Shown here piece after piece: positions 33,365-43,609 of a stretch of DNA of 64,000 nucleotides. The position numbers and the translations under genes were made by a program. The DNA comes from Pyrenula massariospora. Its lineage: Eukaryota; Ascomycota; Eurotiomycetes; Pyrenulales; Pyrenulaceae. The stretch lies in assembly GCA_021030905.1 (NCBI GenBank), contig JAGFMI010000016.1, positions 744,001 through 808,000 on the forward strand. Direction: 5' to 3'. The notes beneath the pieces were generated by a model. It was not told the origin of the DNA and ran no database searches. It saw only the letters and a program-made list of their open reading frames with translations. How positions within the stretch are numbered: the first letter of the stretch is position 1; every line of letters begins with the position of its first letter.

Positions 33365-35509
33365 ATGGCAGGGGGCACGGGAAGCAAGCTGACTGAAGTC
33401 ACTATCGTTTTGACCGGAGTTGCAAGCTTAGTGGCAAGCTTGATATCGTTATTGTATGACCGAAGTTACGTTCTTTGGATTCAGAGGCTAACCGTTCTCT
33501 CTGACCAGTGCAATATGGCTTCAGACGTTCGAATGCCCTCCCCTACTCCGGTTCCATTTGTTGATCTTTGAACAGAAAGAACTATCGGAAGCCTCTCTTG
33601 CAAAGATATGTGGTGCGCATACTACTCATGTAGGTACTCCCGGAAACCGAGCCTTTCGGCCGTGGGTATTAAACCAAAGACAGGGTACCAATATATTCTG
33701 CCACATCATGGGCCAGTATCATGTCCTTGAAAGCTGCTTTCTGGCTAGATCCCTTGCGAGACATTTACGAAGTCCGACTCTGAACGACGTTGTAGTCTCG
33801 TGCTGACGTGGAATGCAGGCATTTACTATTTACACCTTTTTCCAGCTGCTCATTAACTTCATTGGTGGAGAGCGCTCCCTAATCATTCTAATGCATGGAA
33901 GAGAGCCCGTAAATCATCCATGGCCGCTGAATCTCTGCTGTAATAAAGTGGACATTTCCGATCCTCACACGTTCCTCGCTATCAAACGCGGCATCCTTCA
34001 GTATGCCTGGTTGAAGCCTATCCTTAGCTTCGTCACGATCATCATGAAGGCTACCAATACCTATGAAGAAGGTGTTCTCGATGCCACTTCAGGCTACCTG
34101 TGGATAGGCATATTGTACAACATCAGCGTGACTCTGAGTCTATACTCCCTGGCAATGTTCTGGGTATGCATGTCGCACGACCTTAAGCCATTTCGACCAG
34201 TGCCCAAGTTTCTCTGCATAAAGCTCATTATTTTCGCCTCTTACTGGCAGGGGTTCTTCCTGTCCATCCTTCAAGTTCTCGGTGCTATCCCTAAAGTAGA
34301 AGGGTATTCGGCGGACAACCTCGCAGCGGCAATTCAAGACGCGTTGATATGCTTCGAGATGCCTATTTTCGCGGTCGCCCACTGGTATGCGTTCTCGTGG
34401 CACGATTATGCAGATGTCACGATTTCCGCAGCGCGAATGCCCGTAAAATATGCTCTGCGAGACGCGTTTGGAGGACGTGACCTTATCGAAGATAGCAAAG
34501 AGACGTTTGCGGGAAGGAACTACGAATACAGGCTTTTTGATTCTGAAGACAATGTCATTGCCCATGAAGAGTCGGCATCGAGGGTCGCCAGAATGAGGGA
34601 GGGTATGAGATACGAAAGAGGTGGCAAGGGGAAGTACTGGTTGCCGAAGCCATCCGATGTAAACAGCCGAACTCCTTTGCTATCCGGCTCAACAAGCAGA
34701 AGAACGTCTGCAGTTTGTGGAAAAGGTGGCGGACGAGCGCACGACTATCGGGCGGCGGAGCCTGACCAAGAAATGGCCATTGATCCGGACGACGAGAGAC
34801 TGTATACCAGTGCCAGACAACTAGAATTTGGCGATTGGAATGTGAGAAAACTAGGGTCAGCAGCTTTCATTCACCGCTGATGATGTCACAGTATCCAGTC
34901 ATTACTGCGCACACCGCGTCAAGGGAGGCATGGCGACATCGGCAGCCCAACCTTCTCACTACATCCGCGAATAGAAATCTTCTTCAACCAACAAAAGGTA
35001 ATAAACAACAACGAAAGACGGAACTCCACAAGCAGGTGCACAAAGGAAAGCATCGAAACGGCTCTAAGTCTTCTGGGGTTGCTGGAAGAATGGTCCAACG
35101 ACCAAGCAGCTCTGAGTCTTCCAAATCAGATCGCAGCCAACTAGTCGATCTAGTTGTTGAGGACACAGAGGCCGAAGAAGCCGAGAGAGTCAGGGCCCGG
35201 AAAGAAGGTGGAGCGATATGGAATAAGGACGAACAGAAGCATTTTGTGTACGTGGTCCGTATGAGAAAGCTTACTTCTAGCTGATGTGATGCCAGGAGAA
35301 CATACGACGGTCCAGGAGAAGCGAAAGCGGGTGAAGACATCCGAGAAGGGTTTGATCCATCCAACTATCCCTTACCTGATCCTCCCGAAGTGGCTGTCAG
35401 CGAGGATGAGAATGAACCGCCAGACGAAGGTCCTTCATCCGGCAACGTGAAGTATGGCTCGCTTGCTGAGGAGAGAGACGTTTGGGATTCTCCTACAAGA
35501 CATTTATAG
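33365..35509 (+). CDS. TMEM184/DUF300 (organic solute transporter Ost-alpha family) membrane protein, about 613 residues
   Basis: Seven-helix-type membrane protein of the Ost-alpha/TMEM184/LAZ1 family, found on vacuolar or endosomal membranes in other organisms. Proposed exons: 33365-33453, 33509-33526, 33576-33629, 33684-33771, 33819-34841, 34892-35247 and 35296-35509, all in phase. Landmarks are LQTKNYRKPLLQRYVVRILL (created by joining exons 2 and 3), VPIYSATSWASIMSLKAAFW, YEAFTIYTFFQLL, KRGILQYAWLKP and FLCIKLIIFASYWQGFF. The C-terminal tail (NLLTTSANRNLLQPTK, then QLVDLVVEDTEAEEAERVRA) is cytosolic and charged, and is known from fungal relatives. Exon 2 has only 18 bases. Two donors (GTTCGA, GTCCGA) are weak, so those junctions rest mainly on family sequence and phase. 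Confidence 0.88.
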
Positions 35510-36323
35510 GCTTTGAAGCGTTCAAGCGTGTCGGCTCAGGGATACAAGGCGTTAGCGTTGGCGTAATTTGTGTAGATGATACCACAATGTACATTTTATT
35601 GGCAGAAGACAAAGGATTGATCAATTGCGAGATGGGATTCGTGCCTCGTTCGTTCCATTTTTCTCTGGAATGTGAAGTCGTCTGGCCCTTGTGACACCAG
35701 GGATGGTCAGCAGGGACCGGAGATAGTGTGTCGATGGTGTGTTGGGCAAACACCTTAGATTGTGATCACTCGCCTTAGATTATCTTAGACACACCCTCGG
35801 TCTGCGATGATTCGAAGTGGACAGACGGCGATTGGGTGGTGGGAGACGGATTGCGTGTGCGGCCACCACCATAGCCGCCGAGGCTAGAAAGACGGTCAGG
35901 GCCAATGGCGGTTGGTCCGGCTTCCGGAGCGCCCAAGTGATCAGCATCTACTGCAATTGGTTCTCAGGACGACAGACATTGGATTCACTCTGGACTGACC
36001 ATGAAACAACCCTCTTCTCCTCTTCCAGCGGCTGCCAATCAAGCCCACCGCTTCCTCCATCCCGATGGCCCCCCGCTGTTCTGCGAAAGGTTGACACTCG
36101 GCGCTTCCTACGCACTGATTGCTCCACGTTGCACACCCTCTTCTGACAAGCTTGAAGCAGAGGTAGGATCGCGTTCCGCTCTTATGCTGCCCCATGTTTC
36201 ACACTTCCCAATCTTATTGTCTTGAGCTTAAGCCCCATATATGGCGCTGTCCCGCCGCAAGGCACCTCTCAATGTCTGGCTACCACCTCCCCCTTCAGTG
36301 CAGTGGGGTGAAAGGTAGAAGTC
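35510..36323. other. Intergenic region between the TMEM184-like and Ser/Pro-rich genes
   Basis: About 810 bases. Overlapping frames of 60-110 codons on both strands have no recognisable content. It should contain the 3'-UTR of the first gene and the promoter of the next. Confidence 0.45.
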
Positions 36324-37729
36324 ATGCCTCCAGGAGTAGGCGACGTCTTCTTCGTGGTCAGGAACAGCATGGCAGCTTGTCTGGCCTGCTTTTGGCCGGA
36401 GGGATCCTCAGAGAATAAGAGAGCCACTTCGAGCAGTCCACAACGTATGTTGCACCCTTTCTTCGGTACACCGACGCCGCGCTGACATCTATAGGAGCCG
36501 AGCGGGAAATGCAGATTCACTACAACCAGCCTCATCTTGTGCCCCCGATGAGACTGAGAGTCTACGATGAGATGCCCTTGAGCCCTAGTCCTCAACCCAC
36601 ATCCCGATTTTCGCATATCGTCAACCAAGGGCGGAGTATGGCGTCGCGTGCTTCTTCTCGAGCAAGTGTGTACGTACGCCAGAGATCGTCTTCGCGACCC
36701 TCGATTGGCCGTCCTTCGAGCTTCCGGCGGGTCAATCCCCCACTTCGAAGACTCGAAGCTTTTAGGCCTCTTGAGCTGAGCATCTACGAACCCGGCAATC
36801 GTTTATCAGACCTTCCAGAGTTCGACATGGCGGAGTTCACAGATTCAGGAGAAATTCAATTACCGCCAAGAGCATTGCTCCGCACGAAGTCAGAGAACAT
36901 AGTCCTGAGGACGCCTAGCTTTTCTCCGCCACGCAAGCCAGCGGCTTCTATGATTGAACATCGGGACTGGAGATCCTGGCAGCACGGAGAAGGCCCTCCA
37001 TCGTCATCTCAGTCAAACAGTACTTGGAGGTCCTTGCCCGGCCTGCCTCCGTATGCGAGCACTATCCCGACGTCGATACATACTCCCTCAAACGCGTATC
37101 CCTTATCAAAGCAAGACTCTGCTGTCGAGCTCACTTTTCCACCTCTTTCCGCCGAATCTCCTGTTTCCCCTATTCCCGAGTCTCCAACCTCGTTTTCATC
37201 CCGAGCCCATGCTCTCTCAGAAGCCACCCGGCATCCTGCCCACCGACGACCGCGTCACCCCGATGCTCTTCGCTCTCACTCCATATGCGTTGACGAATTC
37301 GCCGAACGCCCCTCCTCCCGGCTCATCGATAGCCTTCCCGACACCGACGAATTCCCTACCACTATGACCCCCTTCACTCACGGCTGGAAGCCCGCTCCCA
37401 CCCATGTCATCGCCCTCCCCTCCCCACCTCGCACTTCTCATTCCTTCTCCCAAATGCCCACCAACACCCACACTCGCACAGGCTCCCTCTCAACCCTCTC
37501 CTCCACAATCTTCTCCCGCGCCGATTCCTTCTCTAGCGCCACCACCATGACCACTGTCCCAACGCTGAAATCCAGCCGGACGCGGCCCCCCATCCAAAAG
37601 AGCCTTGACCTCTCCAGCAATCCGCCGGCGGTTATTGATGAGAAGCTTGCTTCACCACCGGCCTATGCGGAGGACGGGGCTCTCAAGCTTGGGCAGGCAC
37701 CCGCGCCTGCTGTAGGCGTCGCATTCTAA
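36324..37729 (+). CDS. Ser/Pro-rich protein with PPxY motifs, about 451 residues, function unknown
   Basis: The long frame begins at an ATG at 36509, but a textbook intron lies just before it (GTATGT at 36445, CTGAC branch, TATAG ending 36494). It joins in phase to an upstream exon 36324-36444, giving a short N-terminus with MAACLACFWPEG, whose cysteines could be lipidated. The rest is low-complexity Ser/Pro/Thr/Arg sequence with LRRLEAFRPLELSIYEPGNR and LPEFDMAEF as the most ordered-looking parts, many SP/TP sites and two PPxY-type sites (LPPYAS is borderline; SPPAYAED near the C-terminus is clear) that could bind WW domains of Rsp5-type ligases. I do not recognise the family; a signalling or trafficking adaptor is a guess. 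Confidence 0.75.
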
Positions 37730-38319
37730 ATTTCACCAGGACGCTTGATTCGCGTCCCCGAAAGGAAAACAAAAGGTTTACTTCATACCCCGCTTAGAGA
37801 GCTGGAAGGGCTTAATGTGTTGAGAGGACTCTCGCGAGACGAAGAGCTGAACGGGCTGACCTCGACGGTCCTGATTTGGACCACTGATGCGCGAGATGAA
37901 TGCATCGTCGGTTGTTTGACGATGATGGACGGTGTAATGTACGGCGGATATATTGGGGCACTGTGACTTGTTTAGCGAAGATAGAGATACCCGTAGCCCA
38001 TCAGTGGCGAGAGTTTAATGAATTGCTTTTCAATTTCTGGCACTCTACAACATCAATCCGAGGTCAGGCGTGAATTCGAGGTGATGTGACATAAAATCGT
38101 CTAACTGAGCTCCATGACTGGATCTGGCGAAAGTTATGTCCTGTAAGCACCCGTAGACGAAGACTGTCCAGTAAACGAGAGAATACCGGAACGTACTTCA
38201 ACCGTGAAGTTCATATTTGCTTTGAGGTTCTCTGGGAGTGTATGAATTTTCATTGGTCAATTCATTTCGCGCTTAATCATGACATTGCTGTCTCTGACCG
38301 GCCTATTATACTCTTACAA
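37730..38319. other. Convergent intergenic region (Ser/Pro-rich and RBM26-like genes)
   Basis: About 590 bases of 3' flanking DNA between converging genes. No supported gene; a 73-codon frame at 37745-37966 is probably chance. Confidence 0.45.
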
Positions 38320-40780
38320 TCACTCAATCCCCCAATCATCCTCCTCCGCAACGTCATAGTCTAGCTCGTGGTTAGCTTCCTTGGGCGCTCCTTCCACTGC
38401 TTTGTCCTCTCCTTGTCCATTCTCATTCCCACCGGCATCGTGTCCGCTCATAACCACGTCCCCATCAGACCGTTTCCGAGCATGACCGTCTCCGCCAGCT
38501 GTGCCAGATGGCGTCGGCGCAGCAACCCACGACATTTCGACTTTCCCGACTCCTGGAATGTCGGTCTTTCCGTGAATGAGCTGCTCAGCCATGTAGCGTT
38601 CCTTAAAGGAAACGACCTGAGAGTCTGGATGCGTAGGGTCGCGGTCGATCGATTCAAATGGTCCAAGCGTCTGGAGGTTCGCTTTAGCCGATGTCCCATG
38701 AAATATTGAGGGAACAACCTACCAAAAGATACTGCCGCATAGCCTCATCCCGCTCCGGAGTCCATTCTAGCCCTCTGACAGCCACACGCCTCGGACGATT
38801 ATCCAGCCTCATCACTCCGCCGCCGCGGGGAGTCGCTCCTCCGCCTCGATAGCTGCCGCGATAACTACCTCGGCCTCTAGTTGGAAAGCGCGTTGGTGTT
38901 ATAAACCCTCGTCCTCTGCCTCTTGCGCGGTAGCTTCCTGGGAAATCGTGCAATTCCTCTGCCGGTGCATTTGGATCCAGCCCAAGACTTACAGCTTCGG
39001 CTTCCAGCTTTGCCAACTGCTCTCGGAGTGACCGGTTTACCTTGTCATCCGGTTTGTCGGCCTTAGGGGACGGAGAACCCCTGTTCAAGGCCTCTTTCGC
39101 AGCAATCTTGGCGAGTAGTTCTGCCTTTTCAGTCTCGTGCTTCTTCACGACTTCTTCTTGCCGGTGCTGGAGGGCCTGACGCGCTACTTCCATCTCCTTC
39201 CTAGCCTTGGCCTTGGCCTCATAGTTCTTCTGGGCCTCCGCCTGCCGCAGGAGGACGTCTTCGTGGCTCACCGCTACATCTGTGCGCGCTGATGACGGTG
39301 ATGCCGGACTCTGAGAAGATTCAACAGTGCCAGCCTTGGCCGATACACTGTTCGGAGCATGCTGCTCCGTTGGTTTGTACCAATATACCTTAACGAATCT
39401 GTTGTCAAATATAACTTTAGGACTCTCGTACGCTCGTTTCGCAGAAGCCCAGTCATCGTATTTGACCAGTGCGAGACGTTTGTAAGGTTTCAGCGTCACC
39501 TCAAGCACTTTTCCATGTTGAGAAAAGAAATCTCTGACTGCAGCCTCTTTGAATTGCTCTTCTGGGATCTGCTCCACCACAATGGTCGTCATTGCCTTGT
39601 CGAAGTTTGGTCGAGGATCCGAATAGTCGGTTCTACTATTATAGCGAGGCTGGTCATTGCCATGTTCTCCTCGACCACGTGCACCTCTGTATGGACCGCG
39701 ACCTCTAGTCGACTTTCCGCGCGTGTTGTGCCCGTTCATCACTTTTGGCATGTCGATTAGTGCGTTGGCCGGGTCATACTCTGGTGTATATCAGAAATGT
39801 TCAATGAAACGTGGAGTGGCCATACCGTCTCCGGTGCCTGGAGCAACAATGTGATCATTTCCATGTTCATATGGACATGAGCTTCCACGCACACAGAAGC
39901 CTTTTGTATCGTAGTCTTTACAGCGCCGACCGATCTTTGAGGGAAGCTGAGCACCAAATGCCCCTGCTTGAAGTGTAGCATCCCATGCCCCTTGCAGATT
40001 TGGCATTACAGCTTGCATAGCCATCAAAGAGCTCATCAAATCATTAGGGTTGAGAGATGGTAGCCCTTGGCGAGGAATTGCTGGAATCGGCATCTGCGAA
40101 ACATTTCGTGGCCGGAAGCCATGAATGTTTGAGTCCGGCGACTGGATATGTCCGTTTCGTCTTGAGAACCGGTCATCATGGGTTGTTCTCGGTCCACGTG
40201 GGGCCTTTATTGTTCTTGTGTTCCCGTTATAATGAGGCTCATGCCCCGAAGCAATATCTCCTTGATCATTACGAGATCTTTTCCGGCTTTGATTGAATCC
40301 ATTCACTCGATTGTTTGATAAGTCTAATGGAGTCGTCGGGTCGTAAGCTTGTATAGGTAATGGAGGATCTGACTGAGCTGTAGTGATATTCAAACCAGGA
40401 AGAGTTCCTGTGGACGGTACAGGAGGATTTAATGGAGCAGAGGTTGGAAGAAATCTGGCGAAAAGCTCGTTTACGAAGGATGTTGTGTCTATAGTATTCC
40501 GATTAGCTCTTTACTCGAAGGTTGCAAACACTAAAGAAATATTCGTACGATCCCTAAGGAAATCTTCTAGATTCTGGATTGAGTTCTTGCGGATTTCATC
40601 GCCAGGAGCATCTGATTTCAAAAGCGCAAGTACATAGTCGCCCAGTACTTCAGGATCGGCGTCTGATCTATCGCAGTCAGATGAATTTCGGCCAGCAATT
40701 GCGTTGTAAACTCACATATTTTCCAGCCGTTTCACAACCCAAGATTTTAGTGTCTCCGCCTTCTCGTCTGTGAGCTGCAT
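38320..40780 (-). CDS. RBM26/RBM27 orthologue: PWI-like, CCCH zinc finger and RRM protein, 751 residues
   Basis: Nuclear RNA-binding protein; human RBM26/27 and S. pombe Rmn1 act with exosome-targeting complexes (PAXT/MTREC) in RNA surveillance. Exons 40716-40780, 40549-40667, 39826-40488, 38723-39780 and 38320-38670 join in phase across introns of 45-60 bases. Order: PWI-like fold (LKSWVVKRLENISDADPEVL then YVLALLKSDAP, residues 10-65); a single CCCH finger (CKDYDTKGFCVRGSSCPYEH); RG/RGG-rich stretch; RRM (TIVVEQIPEEQF to FDNRFVKVYWYKP); coiled coil (KARKEMEVARQALQHRQEEV); RG-rich stretch; and a C-terminal RRM-like end (VVSFKERYMAEQLI, VGKVEMSW) with acidic tail. The finger and the NRFxKVYW end match human RBM26 very closely. 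The last junction could use a different acceptor. Confidence 0.92.
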
Positions 40781-41392
40781 TCCCGCGAAAGAGAGTGACG
40801 TAAGCTCAAGGGTCGTGACAGCTACAAAGTCGAGTCAACATAAAGCTCCAAGGTCGTGGTATTATCGCCTTTGGAGCGAGGGAGCTCAGTCTCGAAGTAG
40901 GATCGCAAAGCATGCAGGAGAGATCTGGCCCTGCTGAAGGAAAGAGATTATCTCGCATGCGTGGCGGTCGGCTTGTCGAGCGAGCCGGCTTGGGCCTATA
41001 TCGATAAATCGAGTTTTGCTTGATCTCAGAAATAATAACATCACGTGCACTGTAGTAATTTGGTAGCCCCCGTCAGTAAGGCTGACCAGCCTTGCGGGCT
41101 TAAGCCCGTCTACCCTCATAAGCTTTCATTGCCCTATTCAAAAGGACTGTGAGGGGCGCGGGTAATCATCGGCAGCGATTCAGACGGATACCGCCCAAGA
41201 CGCAAGGCTGGGGATCAACGACTGTTAGTGATAGAATACCTTTCACGCCCACCCTAGAGAATTTAATGGTATTCACAGGCTCATTCCGTGTTTAAGATTT
41301 ATAGATTCATCATCATTGGAAAAGCAATAGGGTTTCCGGGTTAGCGAAAGACTACCTGTTTACGAGCATCTGGCCAGCATAAGTCTAAGATC
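40781..41392. other. Intergenic region with paired palindromes between the RBM26-like and reductase genes
   Basis: About 610 bases: promoter of the RBM26-like gene and 3' end of the reductase. It contains an E-box CACGTG (41042-41047) and two adjacent inverted repeats at 41078-41108. No gene seen. Confidence 0.5.
41078..41108. repeat. Two adjacent inverted repeats
   Basis: AAGGCT-GACC-AGCCTT (41078-41093) is followed at once by the perfect 14-base palindrome CGGGCTTAAGCCCG (41095-41108). It could be a hairpin pair, a transcription factor site or chance. Confidence 0.5.
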
Positions 41393-42373
41393 CTATGACT
41401 TTGTTGCCGTTATGTATTCAAAGTTGTCGATAGGTGCCTCCGCCTCGATAGCGCTCCACATCTTTTCAAGCGTTTCGACAGTCTGCGCAGGAAGAGGTCC
41501 CTTGGCAAGCTCGGCTAAGACCTCCTCGAGCTGTTTTGGATCAGCTGCTCCAACAATGATCGTATCCCCATATGAGCCGTCAATGAAACTATTATAGCGA
41601 GTCCAACGATAGGCCAGACCAAGTCTACTTATTCCACTGACTTCAGAAAGCTTGCCAAATTCGTCCAGATATCGCAGAAGCGAAGGTTTATTGTACATGA
41701 AGTGGTACATCTTCCCAGAGATGGAAGCAGGGTCCCATCTGCCTGTCTGAGCGTGGACGATTTCATCGGAGGTCTTCGTCAAAAAGCCACCAGCAACAGG
41801 AGAATACACTTGGATGGATATTTCTAGCTCCCGCAACGTCTCGAACAGAATCTTTTCGTTCTTCCTTGCCACAAGATTGTAATTCGCTTGGTAAACAGTT
41901 GGCAGCACACAGCCGTTTGACTTGCAATAATTGTACAGCTCACGCACTTCCTCCGCTGTGAAGTTCGATACTCCAAATTTGGTGAAAGCGCCCCTCCGAT
42001 GTAGTTCTTGAATTCCATCCATAGTTTCCGATATCGGGGCTGTACGCGATGGGGCATGAAGTAGGTAGATATAGACCTTTTCAGTTTTCAACGCTGTCAG
42101 GCTCTCCGATGCAGCTTTAAGAATCCCAGCTTTAGAAGCGTCATTAAAACCTGCAGGGGCTTTGGTTGTTATCTTGAAGTGGTCGGAGAGACCCTCGTCG
42201 CCGATAAAAGTCTCCGAGCCCCCGCCGCGATATCCCCGAGCCGTGTCAATTTCATCGATCCCATGTTTGTTTAGGAGCGATACTACATTTTTCTGTGATG
42301 GAAATCGTTCTGGCGTTGTATCCCACATATGGGCTCCAGCAGAGATACTAGGATATCGGTTCTTTGCCGCCAT
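41393..42373 (-). CDS. Aldo/keto reductase, 326 residues
   Basis: Cytosolic NADPH-dependent carbonyl reductase with a TIM-barrel fold. The start is the ATG at 42373 (MAAKNRYPSISAGAHMW); the frame extends upstream only from a TTG. Family landmarks: catalytic Asp and Tyr in EIDTARGY, catalytic Lys in ITTKAPAG, His in IYLLHAPSR, the GVSNFTAEEV segment, and QANYNLVARKNE followed by IQVYSPVAGGFLT. The order and spacing resemble the aflatoxin-aldehyde-reductase-like (AKR7) and fungal plant-type AKR branches. Length is normal and no introns are needed. The physiological substrate cannot be inferred from position. Confidence 0.92.
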   Translation of the reverse strand: MAAKNRYPSISAGAHMWDTTPERFPSQKNVVSLLNKHGIDEIDTARGYRGGGSETFIGDEGLSDHFKITTKAPAGFNDASKAGILKAASESLTALKTEKVYIYLLHAPSRTAPISETMDGIQELHRRGAFTKFGVSNFTAEEVRELYNYCKSNGCVLPTVYQANYNLVARKNEKILFETLRELEISIQVYSPVAGGFLTKTSDEIVHAQTGRWDPASISGKMYHFMYNKPSLLRYLDEFGKLSEVSGISRLGLAYRWTRYNSFIDGSYGDTIIVGAADPKQLEEVLAELAKGPLPAQTVETLEKMWSAIEAEAPIDNFEYITATKS

Positions 42374-43609
42374 TGCAGGGATATTGAACCGACGGTGTGA
42401 TTTAGAAGTAGTATAATAACAGAGGAATTCATTCGGTGGATTGCTCTGTAATGAACCTGAACATTTGTTCGAACAAGAAAGTGTCAAGCAAGAGTTCTTT
42501 TACAACTTTGAGGAGAAATTTGAAGAGAAAAAAGTGCCATTTGTCTTATCGTAAATGTGGTTCAGGGTTAGGGACGACGGAACAGCCGATGCTAGTAAGT
42601 GACGTAATGCCGTCTATTTGAGTCGCAGCGTCAGGGTATTCATTCGAACATCATGAAACCCATGTTAATAAAAAAGAGATGGGGGATCTTACGGAATTGA
42701 TATTTAGAAAACGCCTCTTTCAGTGACATCGTTTGGTTAACGTGACCTCTGCCGGCATATGGGTGAAGATGCTGAGAAAGAGGGTTTACGATGGTGCAAT
42801 AAGGGCCATGAGCGCTGTGTAGGGACAGAATGGAATCAGCTCTACTTGGGATGCGTCTTGGAGGAATAAATCTTTGACTTCATAAGGCAGATAGGGTTCT
42901 ATTCTCCTCTCCTGGGAGGTAACGGTAGCACAACGCCGCGGGTGTTCGCGTCAAAATTAGTACTTAGTCAACGTGGCGATGACAGAAATGTACGACAGGG
43001 CTGTGATCACTGCAACAATTCGGTAAGAAATGGATGAAACGGTTAATAAATTAACATGGTGAGAATCCCAGAGCGTTTCCGGACGTCTAGTGGAAAGCGT
43101 CGAACGATGAATGGGATCATGACTCTTTCCCAACAAGATGCCGAAGGTCTTCTTGAATGTGACTGCTGTGTTGCCACTGAAATGAGTCACCGGGGTGGTG
43201 AGAATACGACCTTCGGCCCATCGAATCTGGCCATAGACGGTGACTCTGGTGAAGAAGCGTCCAACGGAGTTAAAGACAGGAAGACTCACGAGAATCGGGC
43301 TAAGCTTCTTTAGTGCATTTTCAAGCTTGGCACTGCCCCTCACCACACAGCACCACACACATCCAGATTTGTCACCGTCCACGTAGAAATCCTCCTCCGT
43401 TGCCGTCTCGGCTTCAACACCCACCACCTTTTCGCCTGGAGGACCCTCCACGAACTCCATACTTTTTGCTTCTTCTTCTCCTTCTTCATCTCACATTATT
43501 GAAAGCATTTCACTCCCACAGCGAGCGCTAAAGTGAGGTCTCAAGCCCTCCCAGCGTCAACGTCTACAGCACCCCGCCTCAAAGGCCTTTCTTCACCACA
43601 ACCGTCAAA
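42374..43609. other. Divergent intergenic region, reductase / eEF2
   Basis: About 1.2 kb. The part next to eEF2 (about 43450-43600) is CT-rich (runs of CTTCTT), typical of strong fungal promoters and leaders of translation genes. It also contains the doubtful minus-strand ORF listed separately. Confidence 0.5.
42957..43460 (-). CDS. Doubtful 167-residue ORF with C-terminal hydrophobic segment
   Basis: A 167-codon frame from a true ATG, starting only 150 bases from the eEF2 ATG on the other strand. Its first third has coding-like codons (MEFVEGPPGEKVVGVEAETA). The C-terminus contains a hydrophobic stretch (SYRIVAVITALSYISVIATL) that could be a tail anchor. No family recognised. A good-looking intron (GTGAGT...CACCAG, 44 bases) lies inside it; splicing would change the frame and give a shorter, poorer product, so either the ORF is unspliced or it is not a gene. 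Confidence 0.3.
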   Translation of the reverse strand: MEFVEGPPGEKVVGVEAETATEEDFYVDGDKSGCVWCCVVRGSAKLENALKKLSPILVSLPVFNSVGRFFTRVTVYGQIRWAEGRILTTPVTHFSGNTAVTFKKTFGILLGKSHDPIHRSTLSTRRPETLWDSHHVNLLTVSSISYRIVAVITALSYISVIATLTKY

